64,000 nucleotides of DNA. Origin: Candidatus Accumulibacter similis (GTDB taxonomy: Bacteria; Pseudomonadota; Gammaproteobacteria; Burkholderiales; Rhodocyclaceae). A program made the position numbers and the translations under genes. The stretch covers positions 992,001 to 1,056,000 of the forward strand of contig CP054595.1 of NCBI GenBank assembly GCA_013347225.1. Direction: 5' to 3'. The notes under the pieces are model-generated. The model ran no database searches. It saw only the letters and a list, made by a program, of their open reading frames with translations, and was not told the DNA's origin. Every line of letters starts with the position of its first letter. Within the stretch, counting starts at the first letter, position 1. Shown here in pieces: positions 47,392-56,855 of this stretch.

Positions 47392-47921
47392 GGCAGCGCG
47401 AAGCGCAGGATGGCCAGGACCAGCAGCGTGTAGCCCGCCGCCACCAGGTCGTCGCACATCACGCCGAAGCCGTTCTTGACCTGCTGGTCGAAATAACGCG
47501 CTGGCTGCGGCTTGACGATGTCGAAGAAGCGGAACAGGCAGAAGGCGGTGGTCTGCCACAGCCAGTGTCCCGGGCAGAACAGCAGCACGAGCCAGAAGGG
47601 AACGATCTCGTCCCAGACAATGCTGCCATGGTCGACGACGCCAAGATCGACGCCGGTCCGATGTACGGCCAACGCGCCGCCGACGAAAGCGAACGACAGG
47701 AAGAGCAGAATCTGCAGTTCGTTCATCGACTGGCCGAGGAGCGGGTACGAAAGCCACGCGAACAGGGTGCCGACGGTTCCGGGGGCACGCGGCGACAGCC
47801 CGCTGCCGAAGCCACACGCAACCAGATGTGCCGGATGCGCGAACAGGAAACGGATCGACGGCGGGCTAGGCAAAGTGATCGAATCCCCTGGCCGCAAAAT
47901 CAACCGGTTGTCCGCCTGCAT
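47388..47921 (-). CDS. pgpA: Phosphatidylglycerophosphatase A
   Basis: This is a 177-aa inner-membrane phosphatase that makes phosphatidylglycerol. ACGFGSGLSPRAPGTVGTL, HGSIVWDEIVPFW and FRFFDIVKPQPARYFD-QQ are the PgpA signatures, with about four hydrophobic helices. The annotated ATG overlaps the end of thiL by 56 nt; a later start is possible because the first 20 residues are not conserved. The order thiL-pgpA-cinA is common. Confidence 0.94.
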   Translation of the reverse strand: MQADNRLILRPGDSITLPSPPSIRFLFAHPAHLVACGFGSGLSPRAPGTVGTLFAWLSYPLLGQSMNELQILLFLSFAFVGGALAVHRTGVDLGVVDHGSIVWDEIVPFWLVLLFCPGHWLWQTTAFCLFRFFDIVKPQPARYFDQQVKNGFGVMCDDLVAAGYTLLVLAILRFALP

Positions 47922-48819
47922 CCACCACTCTCACTTCGCCGACCGGAGCGGCAAGGATGCTGCCACATCGCCAGAGCGGCAACTCCAGCTCGCCAGCGAG
48001 GGCCGCCAGCTCGTCGCGTCTGTCGACTGCGGCCGTGAAGAGAATTTCGTAGTCGTCACCGCCCGCCAGTTGGCAGTGGCGAGCCAGTAGCGGCTCAATC
48101 CCTCTCGGTAACGGTGGCAAGCGAGCGAGCGAGATCTCGGCGCCGACCTGCGACTGCTTGACGACATGGCACAGGTCGGCGAGCAGGCCATCCGAGACGT
48201 CGATCGCGGCGTGCGCCAGGTCGCGCAGGCGAATGCCAAGTTCCACGCGTGGCAAAGGCTGCTGCAACGCGGTGACGCAGGTTTCGCGCAGCGCCTCGCC
48301 GAGGTGTGCCCGCCCTTGCAGGTGAGCGAGGCCGAGCGCAGCCAGTCCGGTCTGGCCCGAGAGCCAGAGATCGTCACCCGGCAAGGCGCGGTCACGCCGC
48401 AGCGCCTTGGTCGGCGGGAGTTCGCCAATCGCCGTCAGACAGAGGTTGCGTGGCCCCCGTGTCGTATCGCCGCCGACCACGTCGACCGCATGGCGGCCGG
48501 CGCAGGCGAACAGGCCGGCAGCGAAGCGCGCGACCCATGACTCGTCGTCCGTCGGCAGGCTGCCGGCGAGGAGAGCCCAGCGTGGGCGCGCCCCCATCGC
48601 CGCAAGGTCCGACAGACTGACCGCCAGTGTCTTCCAGCCGAGCGCGCCGGGGTCGGTGTCGGGCAGGAAATGCGTGCCCTCGACCAGCATGTCCGTAGTA
48701 ACCGCCAGCAGCATACCCTCGCTCGGGACGAGCAGCGCGCAATCGTCACCGGGTCCAAGCAATGCCTGCGGCGTCGGCCGGGTGAAATGACGCCGGATCA
48801 GCTCGAACTCGCTGGGCAT
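47866..48819 (-). CDS. thiL: Thiamine-monophosphate kinase
   Basis: This is a 317-aa kinase making thiamine pyrophosphate from thiamine monophosphate. It starts MPSEFELIRRHFTRP and shows the ATP/metal motifs LLGPGDDCALL, LAVTTDMLVEGTHF, VDVVGGDTTRGP and AIDVSDGLLADL, typical of the PurM-like fold. The open frame extends upstream into nusB, but the family N-terminus fixes the start. It lies between nusB and pgpA. Confidence 0.96.
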   Translation of the reverse strand: MPSEFELIRRHFTRPTPQALLGPGDDCALLVPSEGMLLAVTTDMLVEGTHFLPDTDPGALGWKTLAVSLSDLAAMGARPRWALLAGSLPTDDESWVARFAAGLFACAGRHAVDVVGGDTTRGPRNLCLTAIGELPPTKALRRDRALPGDDLWLSGQTGLAALGLAHLQGRAHLGEALRETCVTALQQPLPRVELGIRLRDLAHAAIDVSDGLLADLCHVVKQSQVGAEISLARLPPLPRGIEPLLARHCQLAGGDDYEILFTAAVDRRDELAALAGELELPLWRCGSILAAPVGEVRVVDAGGQPVDFAARGFDHFA

Positions 48820-48862
48820 CCTGCTCCCGCATCGCGCCTTGCAGGGCAACCGGAGTGGCGGT

Positions 48863-49354
48863 TCATCGGCTCGTGCGCGCGGCTGGACGGCCGGCCGCGA
48901 CCTCGGTCGGACGCAGGCGGACGGCCAGCTTGTCCAGCACGCCGTTGACGTATTTGTGGCCGTCGGTTCCACCAAAGCTTTTCGCCAGTTCGATGGATTC
49001 GTTGATCACCACCCGATAGGGTGTCTGCGGATGGTTCCTCAACTCGAATGCACCGGCAAGAAGCACACAGCCCTCCACTGGCGACAGATCGCCAAAGGGA
49101 CGGTCGAGGCAGGGCTGCAGTTGTTCCTGCAGGGCCTGGTGCTGAGCGAGGACGCCACGCAGCAGGCCGACCAAGAAGTCGTGGTCGGCCTTCTCGAAGC
49201 CCTCGCTGTCACGCAGGTTCGCTTCGATCGCCGCTTCGTCGCTGCCGCTGACCTGCCACTGGTAGAGGCCCTGCAGGACGAACTCGCGTGCGCGCCTCCT
49301 TGGCGTGACGGGTCTTGCCTTGCCGCCTGCCCTTGGCGATGGTGCTGCAGTCAT
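48863..49354 (-). CDS. nusB: Transcription antitermination factor NusB
   Basis: This is a 163-aa all-helical protein of rRNA antitermination. [50 protein letters not shown] and [11 protein letters not shown] are the family blocks. The N- and C-terminal about 15-residue extensions are basic and unstructured-looking. Its ATG overlaps the ribH stop. Confidence 0.96.
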   Translation of the reverse strand: MTAAPSPRAGGKARPVTPRRRAREFVLQGLYQWQVSGSDEAAIEANLRDSEGFEKADHDFLVGLLRGVLAQHQALQEQLQPCLDRPFGDLSPVEGCVLLAGAFELRNHPQTPYRVVINESIELAKSFGGTDGHKYVNGVLDKLAVRLRPTEVAAGRPAARTSR

Positions 49355-49869
49355 TGCGTGTGCTCCCGGACCAGCCGCAGCAGATTGGCCATCTCGACCG
49401 CTGCCCGGGCGCAGTCGATGCCCTTCAGATGCATTCGGGCTACCGCCTGATCGTCATCCTCACAGGTCAGGATGCCATTCGCGACCGGCACGCCACTGGC
49501 CAGCTGAACCTCCATCAACGCCCGGCAGGAATCGTTGGCGACGATCTCGAAGTGGTACGTCTCGCCGCGGATGACAGCGCCGAGCGCGATCAGGGCTTCG
49601 TAACGCGCGCTGCGCGCCATCGTCTGCAGGGCGAGGGGGAGCTCGAGGGCCCCGGGAACGGTGGCAACGGTGATCGCCGCCTCGGCAACACCGAGACGCA
49701 CAAGTTCGCTGGTACAGGCACTGAGCAGACCCTCGCCAATGTCCTGGTTGAAGCGGCTCATGACGACGGCGACGGTCAGCCCGGTGCCGTCGAGCGTCGG
49801 CTGGTACTCGCGAATGCGGCTGCCGTTGGTCAGCGGGCGAATGCTGCTTGGTCGGTTCGGGGTTCCCAT
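49351..49869 (-). CDS. ribH: 6,7-Dimethyl-8-ribityllumazine synthase
   Basis: This is a 172-aa lumazine synthase, the penultimate riboflavin enzyme. [57 protein letters not shown] and [12 protein letters not shown] form the icosahedral-enzyme active site with the conserved histidine. It is translationally linked to ribB (TGATG) and nusB (ATGA). Confidence 0.97.
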   Translation of the reverse strand: MGTPNRPSSIRPLTNGSRIREYQPTLDGTGLTVAVVMSRFNQDIGEGLLSACTSELVRLGVAEAAITVATVPGALELPLALQTMARSARYEALIALGAVIRGETYHFEIVANDSCRALMEVQLASGVPVANGILTCEDDDQAVARMHLKGIDCARAAVEMANLLRLVREHTQ

Positions 49870-51002
49870 CAGAGCCTTTCGAGGTCGTGCTGCGTGGCCA
49901 CGTGTCCAGTGACTTCGAGACCGAAACCGGTCATGCTCGGCATGCGGCGCGGGCTCGAGAGGAGCTTCATCTTGCCCACTCCCAGGTCGCGCAGGATCTG
50001 TGCGCCAATGCCGTAGATGCGCGGATCCCAGCGGGTGGCGGGTCGGCGGGTGGCGGCCGGTTCGCGCAGGATCGACAACAGATCCTGGCCGCTCTCGGGG
50101 CGATGCAGGAGGACGATGACTCCCGCCTCGACGCGCGCCAGCGCCGCCTGCGCGACGCTCAGGGGGAAGCTGTGGCGACCGCCACCGGGGTCGAGGAAGT
50201 CGACCACCGAAAGCGGCTCGTGCACCCGCACCAGGGTCTCCCTGTCCGGACGGATCTCGCCCTTGCTCAACACGAGGTGTACCTCGTCTGACGTGCAGTC
50301 GGTGTAGGCATGCAGGGTGAATTCGCCATGTGCCGATTGCACCGTCTTCGACAGCGCCCGCTCGACCAGTGTCTCATGCCGGCTGCGGTAGTGGATGAGG
50401 TCGGCGATGGTGCCGATCCTGAGGCTGTGCTCACGGGCAAAGCCGACGAGGTCACCGAACCTCGCCATGCTGCCGTCTTCCTTGAGGATCTCGCAGATCA
50501 CTGCTGCCGGCTCGAGGCCCGCCAGCAGGGCGAGGTCGCATCCGGCCTCGGTATGGCCGGCTCGCACCAGCACGCCACCAGTCCTGGCCATGATGGGGAA
50601 GACATGGCCGGGCTGGACGATGTCGTCCGGACAAGCGTTTCTCGCCACCGCCGCCTTGATGGTCAGCGCGCGGTCCTGCGCCGAGATGCCGGTGGTCACT
50701 CCGGCCGCCGCTTCGATCGACACCGTGAACGCCGTACTGTACGGGCTCTTGTTTTCGCGCGTCATCTGCGTCAGCCCGAGTTGGCGGCAGCGTGCCTCGG
50801 TGAGCGTCAGGCAGATCAGTCCGCGGCCAAAGCGCGCCATGAAGTTGATCGCCTCCGGCGTGACGTGTTCGGCAGCCAGAATCAGATCTCCCTCGTTCTC
50901 GCGATCCTCCTCGTCGACCAGAACAACCATGCGCCCGCTGCGCATCTCGACGATAACCTCCTCGATCGGCGATACATCTGCCGAAGGGCTTTGTGGTGCC
51001 AT
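49869..51002 (-). CDS. ribB: 3,4-Dihydroxy-2-butanone 4-phosphate synthase with degenerate GTP cyclohydrolase II-like domain
   Basis: This is a 377-aa protein. Residues about 10-210 are a complete Rib[21 protein letters not shown] (acidic metal site), [26 protein letters not shown]. Residues about 215-377 resemble GTP cyclohydrolase II, but the zinc-binding cysteine motif (C-x10-C-x-C) is replaced by [18 protein letters not shown], with no cysteines; the catalytic part ([21 protein letters not shown]) is only partly kept. It therefore matches the RibBX type known in some Proteobacteria, and a separate RibA is expected elsewhere. No FMN riboswitch motif was recognised upstream. Confidence 0.93.
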   Translation of the reverse strand: MAPQSPSADVSPIEEVIVEMRSGRMVVLVDEEDRENEGDLILAAEHVTPEAINFMARFGRGLICLTLTEARCRQLGLTQMTRENKSPYSTAFTVSIEAAAGVTTGISAQDRALTIKAAVARNACPDDIVQPGHVFPIMARTGGVLVRAGHTEAGCDLALLAGLEPAAVICEILKEDGSMARFGDLVGFAREHSLRIGTIADLIHYRSRHETLVERALSKTVQSAHGEFTLHAYTDCTSDEVHLVLSKGEIRPDRETLVRVHEPLSVVDFLDPGGGRHSFPLSVAQAALARVEAGVIVLLHRPESGQDLLSILREPAATRRPATRWDPRIYGIGAQILRDLGVGKMKLLSSPRRMPSMTGFGLEVTGHVATQHDLERL

Positions 51003-51349
51003 CAGTAACTCCTTGACGTCGAATCGGCAACACCTGCGCCATGACGACGCTCCAGCAGCAGGCTTCTCGGGACGGGACCCTGCACGCGCCGCGCATGACG
51101 CCTTGCCGATCACCTTCGAGGACGCGATTCTCTCAGTTTCCGCAGGCTACCGCCATGCTGCCGTCAGCCGGCCGACCGTCCTGGTGTGCCGGCGGCAGCG
51201 GATGACCTTCTTCGCGCGCACTGCGCAAGGCGGCGGTCATTCGTTTTATCATGCGGATACTGTGGGGGGGCCGATCTGCCAGCGCCGGCACGGGCGAGCG
51301 CCGAAGGGTTCCGGTATCTGACGCTGATGGTCGATGCGGAGGGCATGCA

Positions 51350-52666
51350 ATGTCAATGAATGAGCTGTGGCTGTTGATCCTGGGCGGAGTGGTCGTTGCG
51401 TTCGTCGCCTGGCGAATGGTGGTTGCCGGACGCGCCGGGACGAAGTCGTCTGCTGCAGGGGCCGATGCCGAGGACACTGCCGGGGAGGTCGCGCGCCATG
51501 CGGCCGAGCGCGTTGCCGCCAAGGAAGCCGCCCGCCGTGAAGCCGAGCGCCTTGCTGCCGAGGAAGCCGCGCGCCGTGAAGCCGAGCGCCTGGCTGCCGA
51601 GGAAGCCGCGCGTCGTGAAGCCGAGCGCCTGGCTGCCGAGGAAGCCGCGCGTCGTGAAGCCGAGCGCCTGGCTGCCGAGGAAGCCGCGCGTCGTGAAGCC
51701 GAGCGCCTGGCTGCCGAGGAAGCCGCGCGCCGTGAAACCGAGCGCCTGGCTGCCGAGGAAGCCGCACGTCGTGAAGCCGAGCGCCTGGCTGCCGAGGAAG
51801 CCGCGCGTCGTGAAGCCGAGCGCCTGGTTGCCGAGGAAGCCGCGCGTCGTGAAGCCGAGCGCCTGGCTGCCGAGGAAGCCGCGCGCCGTGAAGCCGAGCG
51901 CCTGGCTGCCGAGGAAGCCGCGCGTCGTGAAGCCGAGCGCCTGGTTGCCGAGGAAGCCGCGCGTCGTGAAGCCGAGCGCCTGGCTGCCGAGGAAGCCGCA
52001 CGTCGTGAAGCCGAGCGCCTGGCTGCCGAGGAAGCCGCACGTCGTGAAGCCGAGCGCCTGGCTGCCGAGGAAGCCGCGCGCCGTGAAGCCGAGCGCCTGG
52101 CTGCCGAGGAAGCCGCTCGCCTCGAGGCAGATCGCCTGGCAGTGGAGGAAGCGCTTCGACTGGAGGAGGAGGAGCGCCTGGCGGTCGAAGCCGCCATCGA
52201 ACGAGAGGCAGCGCGGCAAGCGGTCGAGGAGGCGAGGCGCCGTGAGCTGGCTGCCGTTCCGCCGCCGGCGCCTGCGCCGAGGACGGCCGAGCAGACGGTC
52301 GTCATGGTCGCTGACGATTCGAAGGTGGTGCGGATCAAGACCGGCCGGCTGCTTGCCGCACACCGCTTCCAGGTGGTTCTGGCCGAGGACGGCGAGGACG
52401 CAGCACGGCAGATCAAGACCGCGCTGCCCGATGTGCTGGTCACCGATGTCGACATGCCCGGGATGACCGGTCTGCAACTGGCCCGGCAGGTGCGGGGCGA
52501 TCCACGCACGGCCGCCTTGCCGATCATCATCGTCACCTCGGACAGCGATCAACTGCAGGACGAAGCGGCGGCCGCCGGTGTCAATGTGGTTCTCGGCAAG
52601 CCTTACCCGGAGGCCCTGTTGATCGAACACGTGCAGCAGCTTGCCCGCGTCAAGGCCGGCGTGTGA
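51350..52666 (+). CDS. Membrane-anchored response regulator with long helical repeat stalk
   Basis: This is a 438-aa protein. A single N-terminal transmembrane helix ([20 protein letters not shown], about 5-24) is followed by a roughly 255-residue charged stalk and a C-terminal receiver domain (about 315-438). The stalk consists of fifteen near-identical 13-residue repeats ([13 protein letters not shown]) plus decaying copies. The receiver looks functional: acidic pair in [10 protein letters not shown], phospho-acceptor Asp366 in [12 protein letters not shown], Thr/Ser in IIIVTSDSD and Lys in LGKPYPE. There is no DNA-binding output domain. Very regular Glu/Arg spacing suggests a stable single alpha-helix or coiled coil holding the receiver away from the membrane. 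No histidine kinase is adjacent. Confidence 0.88.
   Translation: MSMNELWLLILGGVVVAFVAWRMVVAGRAGTKSSAAGADAEDTAGEVARHAAERVAAKEAARREAERLAAEEAARREAERLAAEEAARREAERLAAEEAARREAERLAAEEAARREAERLAAEEAARRETERLAAEEAARREAERLAAEEAARREAERLVAEEAARREAERLAAEEAARREAERLAAEEAARREAERLVAEEAARREAERLAAEEAARREAERLAAEEAARREAERLAAEEAARREAERLAAEEAARLEADRLAVEEALRLEEEERLAVEAAIEREAARQAVEEARRRELAAVPPPAPAPRTAEQTVVMVADDSKVVRIKTGRLLAAHRFQVVLAEDGEDAARQIKTALPDVLVTDVDMPGMTGLQLARQVRGDPRTAALPIIIVTSDSDQLQDEAAAAGVNVVLGKPYPEALLIEHVQQLARVKAGV
51524..52147 (+). repeat. Tandem 39-bp in-frame repeat array
   Basis: Fifteen 39-bp units run from 51524 to 52108, followed by a degenerate sixteenth to 52147. The unit begins GAAGCCGCGCGTCGTGAAGC and ends CTGGCTGCCGAG. 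Differences between units are a few substitutions (Ala to Val, Ala to Thr, synonymous CGC/CGT), while unit length never varies. Because 39 is divisible by 3 and the unit has no stop in several frames, the array creates long spurious frames on both strands. Confidence 0.97.
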
Positions 52667-52760
52667 GCACCGCTGCAGCGAGGAGGGGCGCTGCCGCCGC
52701 GGGTCAGCGAGGCCGGCCAGCGGACGTCGCCAGCACGCCCGCCACTTCGTTCGCTCCCCT

Positions 52761-54077
52761 TCAGCTCTCCTCGAGGCGATATTCGGCGGAGCGCGCGTGT
52801 GCCGGCAGGCCTTCGCCGTAAGCCAGCGTTGCGGCGATTCGCCCCAGCGCCCTGGCCCCAGCAGGAGAAATCCGGATCAGGCTGCTGCGTTTCTGGAAAT
52901 CATAGACGCCGAGTGGCGAAGAGAAGCGGGCACTGCCGGAAGTCGGCAGGACATGGTTCGGGCCGGCGCAGTAGTCGCCGAGCGACTCCGAGGCGTGGCG
53001 GCCGATGAAGATCGCGCCGGCGTGGCGGATCCGGTCCACCCACGCGTCGGCATCGGCCAGCGACAGTTCGAGGTGCTCCGGCGCGATGCGGTTGGCTATT
53101 TCACAGGCCTCGTCGAGATCGCGCACGAGGATCAGGGCGCCCCGATTCTCGAGCGCGGCGCGGATCACCCGCTGGCGCGGCATCGTCGGCAACAGCCGCT
53201 CGATGGCCGCGGCAACCCGGTCGATGAACGCGGCGTCTGGGCAGACGAGGATCGACTGCGCCAGCTCATCGTGCTCGGCCTGCGAGAAAAGGTCCATCGC
53301 CACCCAGTCGGGGTCGGTGTGACCATCGCAGATGACGAGGATTTCGGATGGCCCCGCCACCATGTCGATGCCGACGACACCAAACACCCGCCGCTTCGCC
53401 GCCGCGACGTAGGCATTGCCCGGGCCGACGATCTTGTCGACCGGCGGCACCGTTTCCGTACCGTACGCGAGAGCCGCCACCGCCTGTGCACCGCCAATGG
53501 TGAAGACACGGTCCACGCCGGCGAGTGCAGCCGCGGCAAGGACGAGCGGGTTGTGCTCGCCCGCCGGCGTCGGCACGACCATGATCAGTTCGCCGACGCC
53601 GGCAACGTGGGCTGGGATCGCGTTCATCAGGACTGACGAAGGGTACGACGCCTTGCCGCCGGGAACGTACAGTCCGACGCGATCGATTGGCGTCACTTTC
53701 TGCCCGAGCATGGTGCCGCGCATTGTTTCTTCCGGGTCGTCGTATTGCCAGCCCTGCAGTGGCTGCCGCTCGTGATAGCGGCGCACGCGCTCGGCCGCCG
53801 CCGCCAGCGCGCCGCGCTGTTCGGCCGGCAAACCGGCCAGCGCCCGTCGCAGCTCGTCCTGCGACAACTCGAGTTCGCTCATCGAGTTGACGCTCAGGCC
53901 ATCGAAGCGACGCGTGTACTCGACCACTGCCGCGTCACCGCGCGCCCGGACGTCGGCAAGAATGGCCGCGACGCGCTGGTCGATCGACTGGTCCTGCGCC
54001 GCCTCGAAGGCGAGCAGGGCGTCGAGACGCGCGCGGAAATCGCTGTCGCTGCTGGTCAGGCGCTTGATGGCGATCAT
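52761..54077 (-). CDS. hisD: Histidinol dehydrogenase
   Basis: This is a 438-aa zinc enzyme that oxidises histidinol to histidine in two steps. [50 protein letters not shown] and the C-terminal [20 protein letters not shown] are family signatures, with the zinc ligands Gln/His ([11 protein letters not shown]). The ATG overlaps the hisG stop (ATGA). Confidence 0.97.
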   Translation of the reverse strand: MIAIKRLTSSDSDFRARLDALLAFEAAQDQSIDQRVAAILADVRARGDAAVVEYTRRFDGLSVNSMSELELSQDELRRALAGLPAEQRGALAAAAERVRRYHERQPLQGWQYDDPEETMRGTMLGQKVTPIDRVGLYVPGGKASYPSSVLMNAIPAHVAGVGELIMVVPTPAGEHNPLVLAAAALAGVDRVFTIGGAQAVAALAYGTETVPPVDKIVGPGNAYVAAAKRRVFGVVGIDMVAGPSEILVICDGHTDPDWVAMDLFSQAEHDELAQSILVCPDAAFIDRVAAAIERLLPTMPRQRVIRAALENRGALILVRDLDEACEIANRIAPEHLELSLADADAWVDRIRHAGAIFIGRHASESLGDYCAGPNHVLPTSGSARFSSPLGVYDFQKRSSLIRISPAGARALGRIAATLAYGEGLPAHARSAEYRLEES

Positions 54078-54718
54078 CGCTGCACCACCCGGCTGATCGC
54101 ATCGAGAATCGGCGCCAGGGCTGCCCGTTTGAGCTTCAGCGCCGCCTGGTTGACGATCAGTCGCGACGAGATGTCCATGATGTGCTCACAGGCGACGAGA
54201 TTGTTCGCTTGCAGCGTGCTGCCGGTCGAGACCAGGTCGACGATGGCGTCGGCAAGGCCGGCCAGTGGGGCAAGCTCCATTGATCCGTAGAGCTTGATCA
54301 GGTCGACGTGCACGCCCTTGGCGGCAAAATGTTCGCGGGCGATGTTGAGGTACTTGCTCGCCACCTTCAGGCGGGCACCCTGGCGTACCGCTCGCTGGTA
54401 GTCGAAACCGGCTGGCACCGCGACCATCATCCGGCAGCGGGCAATGCCAAGGTCGATCGGCTGATACAGACCGTCGCTGCCGTGTTCCAGCAGGACATCC
54501 TTGCCTGCCACGCCGAGATCGGCCGCGCCGTACTGGACGTAGGTCGGCGTGTCGGTGGCGCGAACGATCAGCACGCGGACATTGTCCCGGTTGGTCGGAA
54601 GAATCAGGCGGCGGGAGGTTTCCGGGTTGTCGAGCGGTTCAATTCCGGCTGCGGCCAGGAGCGGCAGCGTCTCGTCAAAGATGCGGCCCTTCGAGAGGGC
54701 GATGGTGATGCCGTCCAC
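54074..54718 (-). CDS. hisG: ATP phosphoribosyltransferase, short form
   Basis: This is a 214-aa enzyme, first step of histidine synthesis. The start is GTG at 54718, supported by AAGGAA 6 nt upstream and by the family N-terminus [34 protein letters not shown] and the PRPP-binding [16 protein letters not shown] are present. It lacks the C-terminal regulatory domain of the long form, so it should need the HisZ regulatory subunit encoded elsewhere. It is coupled to hisD. Confidence 0.95.
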   Translation of the reverse strand: MDGITIALSKGRIFDETLPLLAAAGIEPLDNPETSRRLILPTNRDNVRVLIVRATDTPTYVQYGAADLGVAGKDVLLEHGSDGLYQPIDLGIARCRMMVAVPAGFDYQRAVRQGARLKVASKYLNIAREHFAAKGVHVDLIKLYGSMELAPLAGLADAIVDLVSTGSTLQANNLVACEHIMDISSRLIVNQAALKLKRAALAPILDAISRVVQR

Positions 54719-55279
54719 TGCTTTCCTTGCGCGGGAGAAATGGCGCATTCTAGCGCATTGCCGCGCTGCCGCCCGCTGGCGCACCTCACGGTGCAGGGCG
54801 ATCGCATGAATCTTATACAAGACCCAGGAGTTGAGCCCGGAAGCTGTCGGAAGTTGCCATCGTTCCGGCGCATGCATCGACCTTCTTCGCTTGCCGGGGA
54901 TCACGCACACCAACCCACACGTCCATCAACCGAACCCTGCTTCCGGCCTCCATGGAAAACTCCAAAAAGACAGAAAACTACACAAATCCAAGAGCTGTGA
55001 ACAGCCCCTTCGTAAGTCATTGCGCGTAAACGATTATTTTCGAGGGTTCACGACAATGGCATTCATGCGATCGCCCTGCCTCACGGTGACCGGCGGTGGC
55101 GGCAGTGGCGGGCGGCGAACGGGCAGGATTGGGGCATCAATGGAGTATTATTCGGCCTGCGCGAGGCGGATACCTGAGAAATCCCCCGTTAGCCGAACAA
55201 TCATGAATGGTGGGCAGGCGCCCGCCGTGCCGCTGCCGGTGTTCTGACGGCGGCAGAGACAACAAAGGAGGGGTGCTGT
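54719..55279. promoter_or_regulatory. Divergent intergenic region hisG / CorC-like gene (about 560 bp)
   Basis: No supported gene lies here. On the minus strand TATAAG (54812-54817) could be a -10 for hisG, about 95 nt upstream of its start, without a good -35. The middle (about 54950-55050) is AT-rich and includes the 12-bp palindrome GCTGTGAACAGC (54994-55005). A strong AAAGGAG at 55264-55270 serves the downstream gene. Confidence 0.4.
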
Positions 55280-56791
55280 ATGGAACAGATGACGCTTTAC
55301 ATGAATCTGCTGTTGATCCTGGTGTTCGTGGCCGGCAACGCGTTCTTCGTCGGCTCGGAGATCGCCATCTCTTCGGCACGGCGCAGCCGCATCCGGCAAC
55401 TGGCGGAGGACGGCGACAAGCGCGCCGCGCGCGTCGAGATGCTGCACAACGAACCGGAACGGTTCTACTCGGTGACCCAGGTCGGCATCACCCTCGTCTC
55501 GCTCGGTCTCGGCGCCGTCGGCATGGAGACGATCAGCATCCTCACCGATCCTTGGTTCGTTGCCGCCCTGACACTCTTCGGTGACAGCGAGGCGCTGGTA
55601 AAGGCCGCGCACACCGTCTCCTACGTCTTTGCGTTCATCGTCATCTCGTTCCTGCACGTGGTTGCCGGCGAACTGGCTCCGAAGGTGCTCGCCTTCCACA
55701 AGGCGGAGCAGCTCAGCATGGCCGTTGGCGGGGCGATCAACCTGATGTATCTCACCTTCAGGCCGCTGATCTACGTCATGAAGATGTCTTCGAATGCGCT
55801 GCTGCGGGTGTTCGGCCAGCGCAACCTCGAAGGCCACGGCGAAAGCCACTTCACGATGTCGGTCGAGGAGATCCGCATGATCCTCTCAGCGAGCGAGAAG
55901 GATGGGACCCTCGCGCGCGAGGAGACGGAGATGATCCGCGGCGTCTTCAAGCTCGACGAGCACACCGTTCGTGAGGCGATGATCCCGCGTACCCAGATTC
56001 GCGCGCTCGCCCGCGAAGAGACCCTGGCCGAGGCGCTGCGGCTGTTTCGCGACATGCCGCACGCGCGTTTCCCGGTTTACGACAAGAGCCTCGACCGCAT
56101 CACCGGCGTCGTGGCGATCAAGGAACTGCTCAGCGTCATGGCCGAGAGCAGTGGCGACAAGCTCGACGACGTCAGCCGGAGACCGGTCGGCGAGTTCGCG
56201 CAGGCGCCGTACATCGTGCCGAACAGCAAGCTGCTGAGCGATCTGCTCAAGGACTTCAAGCGGACGCGGCAGCAAATGGCGGTGGTGATCGACGAGTATG
56301 GTGGTACGGAGGGGATCATCACGCTCGAGGACATTCTCGAGGAAATCGTCGGCGAGTATGAGGACGAGTTCACCCGCCAGGCGAGACGGGTGAAGAAGCT
56401 GGTCGGCAGCCAGTACGAGATCGATGCCTCGATGCGCGTCTCGGACCTCGAGGGCCTGGTCGACTTCCCGTTCCCGAGGGACGACGACTACGTGACACTG
56501 GCCGGCCTGTTCTACAAACGACTCGGCAGCGTACCGATGGTTGGCGATACCGTCCAGCTGGAGGGGGCCCGGTTGACCGTGCTCGAGATGGACAACCACC
56601 GCATCACGCTGCTTCGCTTCGAGGACACGGCGGTGGGCGAGGATGGCGTGCAGCGCTTGGTCGAGGATACTTCAGCCGGCGACCCGGTGGTCCCGGAAGA
56701 CGAGGAAGAAACGGTCCGCACCAGCGATGCGCAGAGCGAGCCGGCCAGCGATGCGGCCGACGCGCCGTCCGCGCCAACGGCCGAGCGCTGA
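55280..56791 (+). CDS. CNNM/CorC-HlyC family transmembrane protein with CBS domains
   Basis: This is a 503-aa protein. The N-terminal CNNM (DUF21) membrane domain covers about 1-190 with three to four helices (LYMNLLLILVFVAGNAFFVG; YVFAFIVISFLHVVAGELAPK). A CBS pair follows (REAMIPRTQIRALARE; QAPYIVPNSKLLSDLLKDFK), then the acidic link DEYGGTEGIITLEDILEEIVGEYEDE and a CorC_HlyC transporter-associated domain (DYVTLAGLFYKRLG). An acidic, low-complexity tail ends the protein. Relatives affect Mg2+/Co2+ efflux; the older name hemolysin is misleading. The strong ribosome site fixes the start. Confidence 0.93.
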   Translation: MEQMTLYMNLLLILVFVAGNAFFVGSEIAISSARRSRIRQLAEDGDKRAARVEMLHNEPERFYSVTQVGITLVSLGLGAVGMETISILTDPWFVAALTLFGDSEALVKAAHTVSYVFAFIVISFLHVVAGELAPKVLAFHKAEQLSMAVGGAINLMYLTFRPLIYVMKMSSNALLRVFGQRNLEGHGESHFTMSVEEIRMILSASEKDGTLAREETEMIRGVFKLDEHTVREAMIPRTQIRALAREETLAEALRLFRDMPHARFPVYDKSLDRITGVVAIKELLSVMAESSGDKLDDVSRRPVGEFAQAPYIVPNSKLLSDLLKDFKRTRQQMAVVIDEYGGTEGIITLEDILEEIVGEYEDEFTRQARRVKKLVGSQYEIDASMRVSDLEGLVDFPFPRDDDYVTLAGLFYKRLGSVPMVGDTVQLEGARLTVLEMDNHRITLLRFEDTAVGEDGVQRLVEDTSAGDPVVPEDEEETVRTSDAQSEPASDAADAPSAPTAER

Positions 56792-56800
56792 GGCCGGAGG

Positions 56801-56834
56801 CGGCCGAGGGCAGGTCATGACTTGCCCTCGGCCG
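56801..56834. terminator. Bidirectional hairpin between convergent CorC-like and decarboxylase genes
   Basis: CGGCCGAGGGCA and its complement form a 12-bp stem around a 10-nt loop, 10 nt after the stop of the upstream gene and 22 nt from the stop of the convergent one. T-runs are absent. Confidence 0.6.
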
Positions 56835-56855
56835 GTCTGTCGCCGAGCCAGAGGC

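Noticed and set aside
51003..51349. FMN riboswitch upstream of ribB
   Set aside because: The conserved core blocks expected of the element (such as AGCCCGCGAGC-like segments) are not present on the minus strand.
51133..52630. Several long open frames on both strands across the repeat array (up to about 467 codons)
   Set aside because: They arise because a 39-bp unit divisible by 3 has no stop in several frames; only the plus frame continues into a transmembrane helix on one side and a recognisable receiver domain on the other.
54831..55247. Plus-strand 138-codon frame upstream of the CorC-like gene
   Set aside because: Non-ATG start without Shine-Dalgarno, and low-complexity sequence; most likely intergenic.
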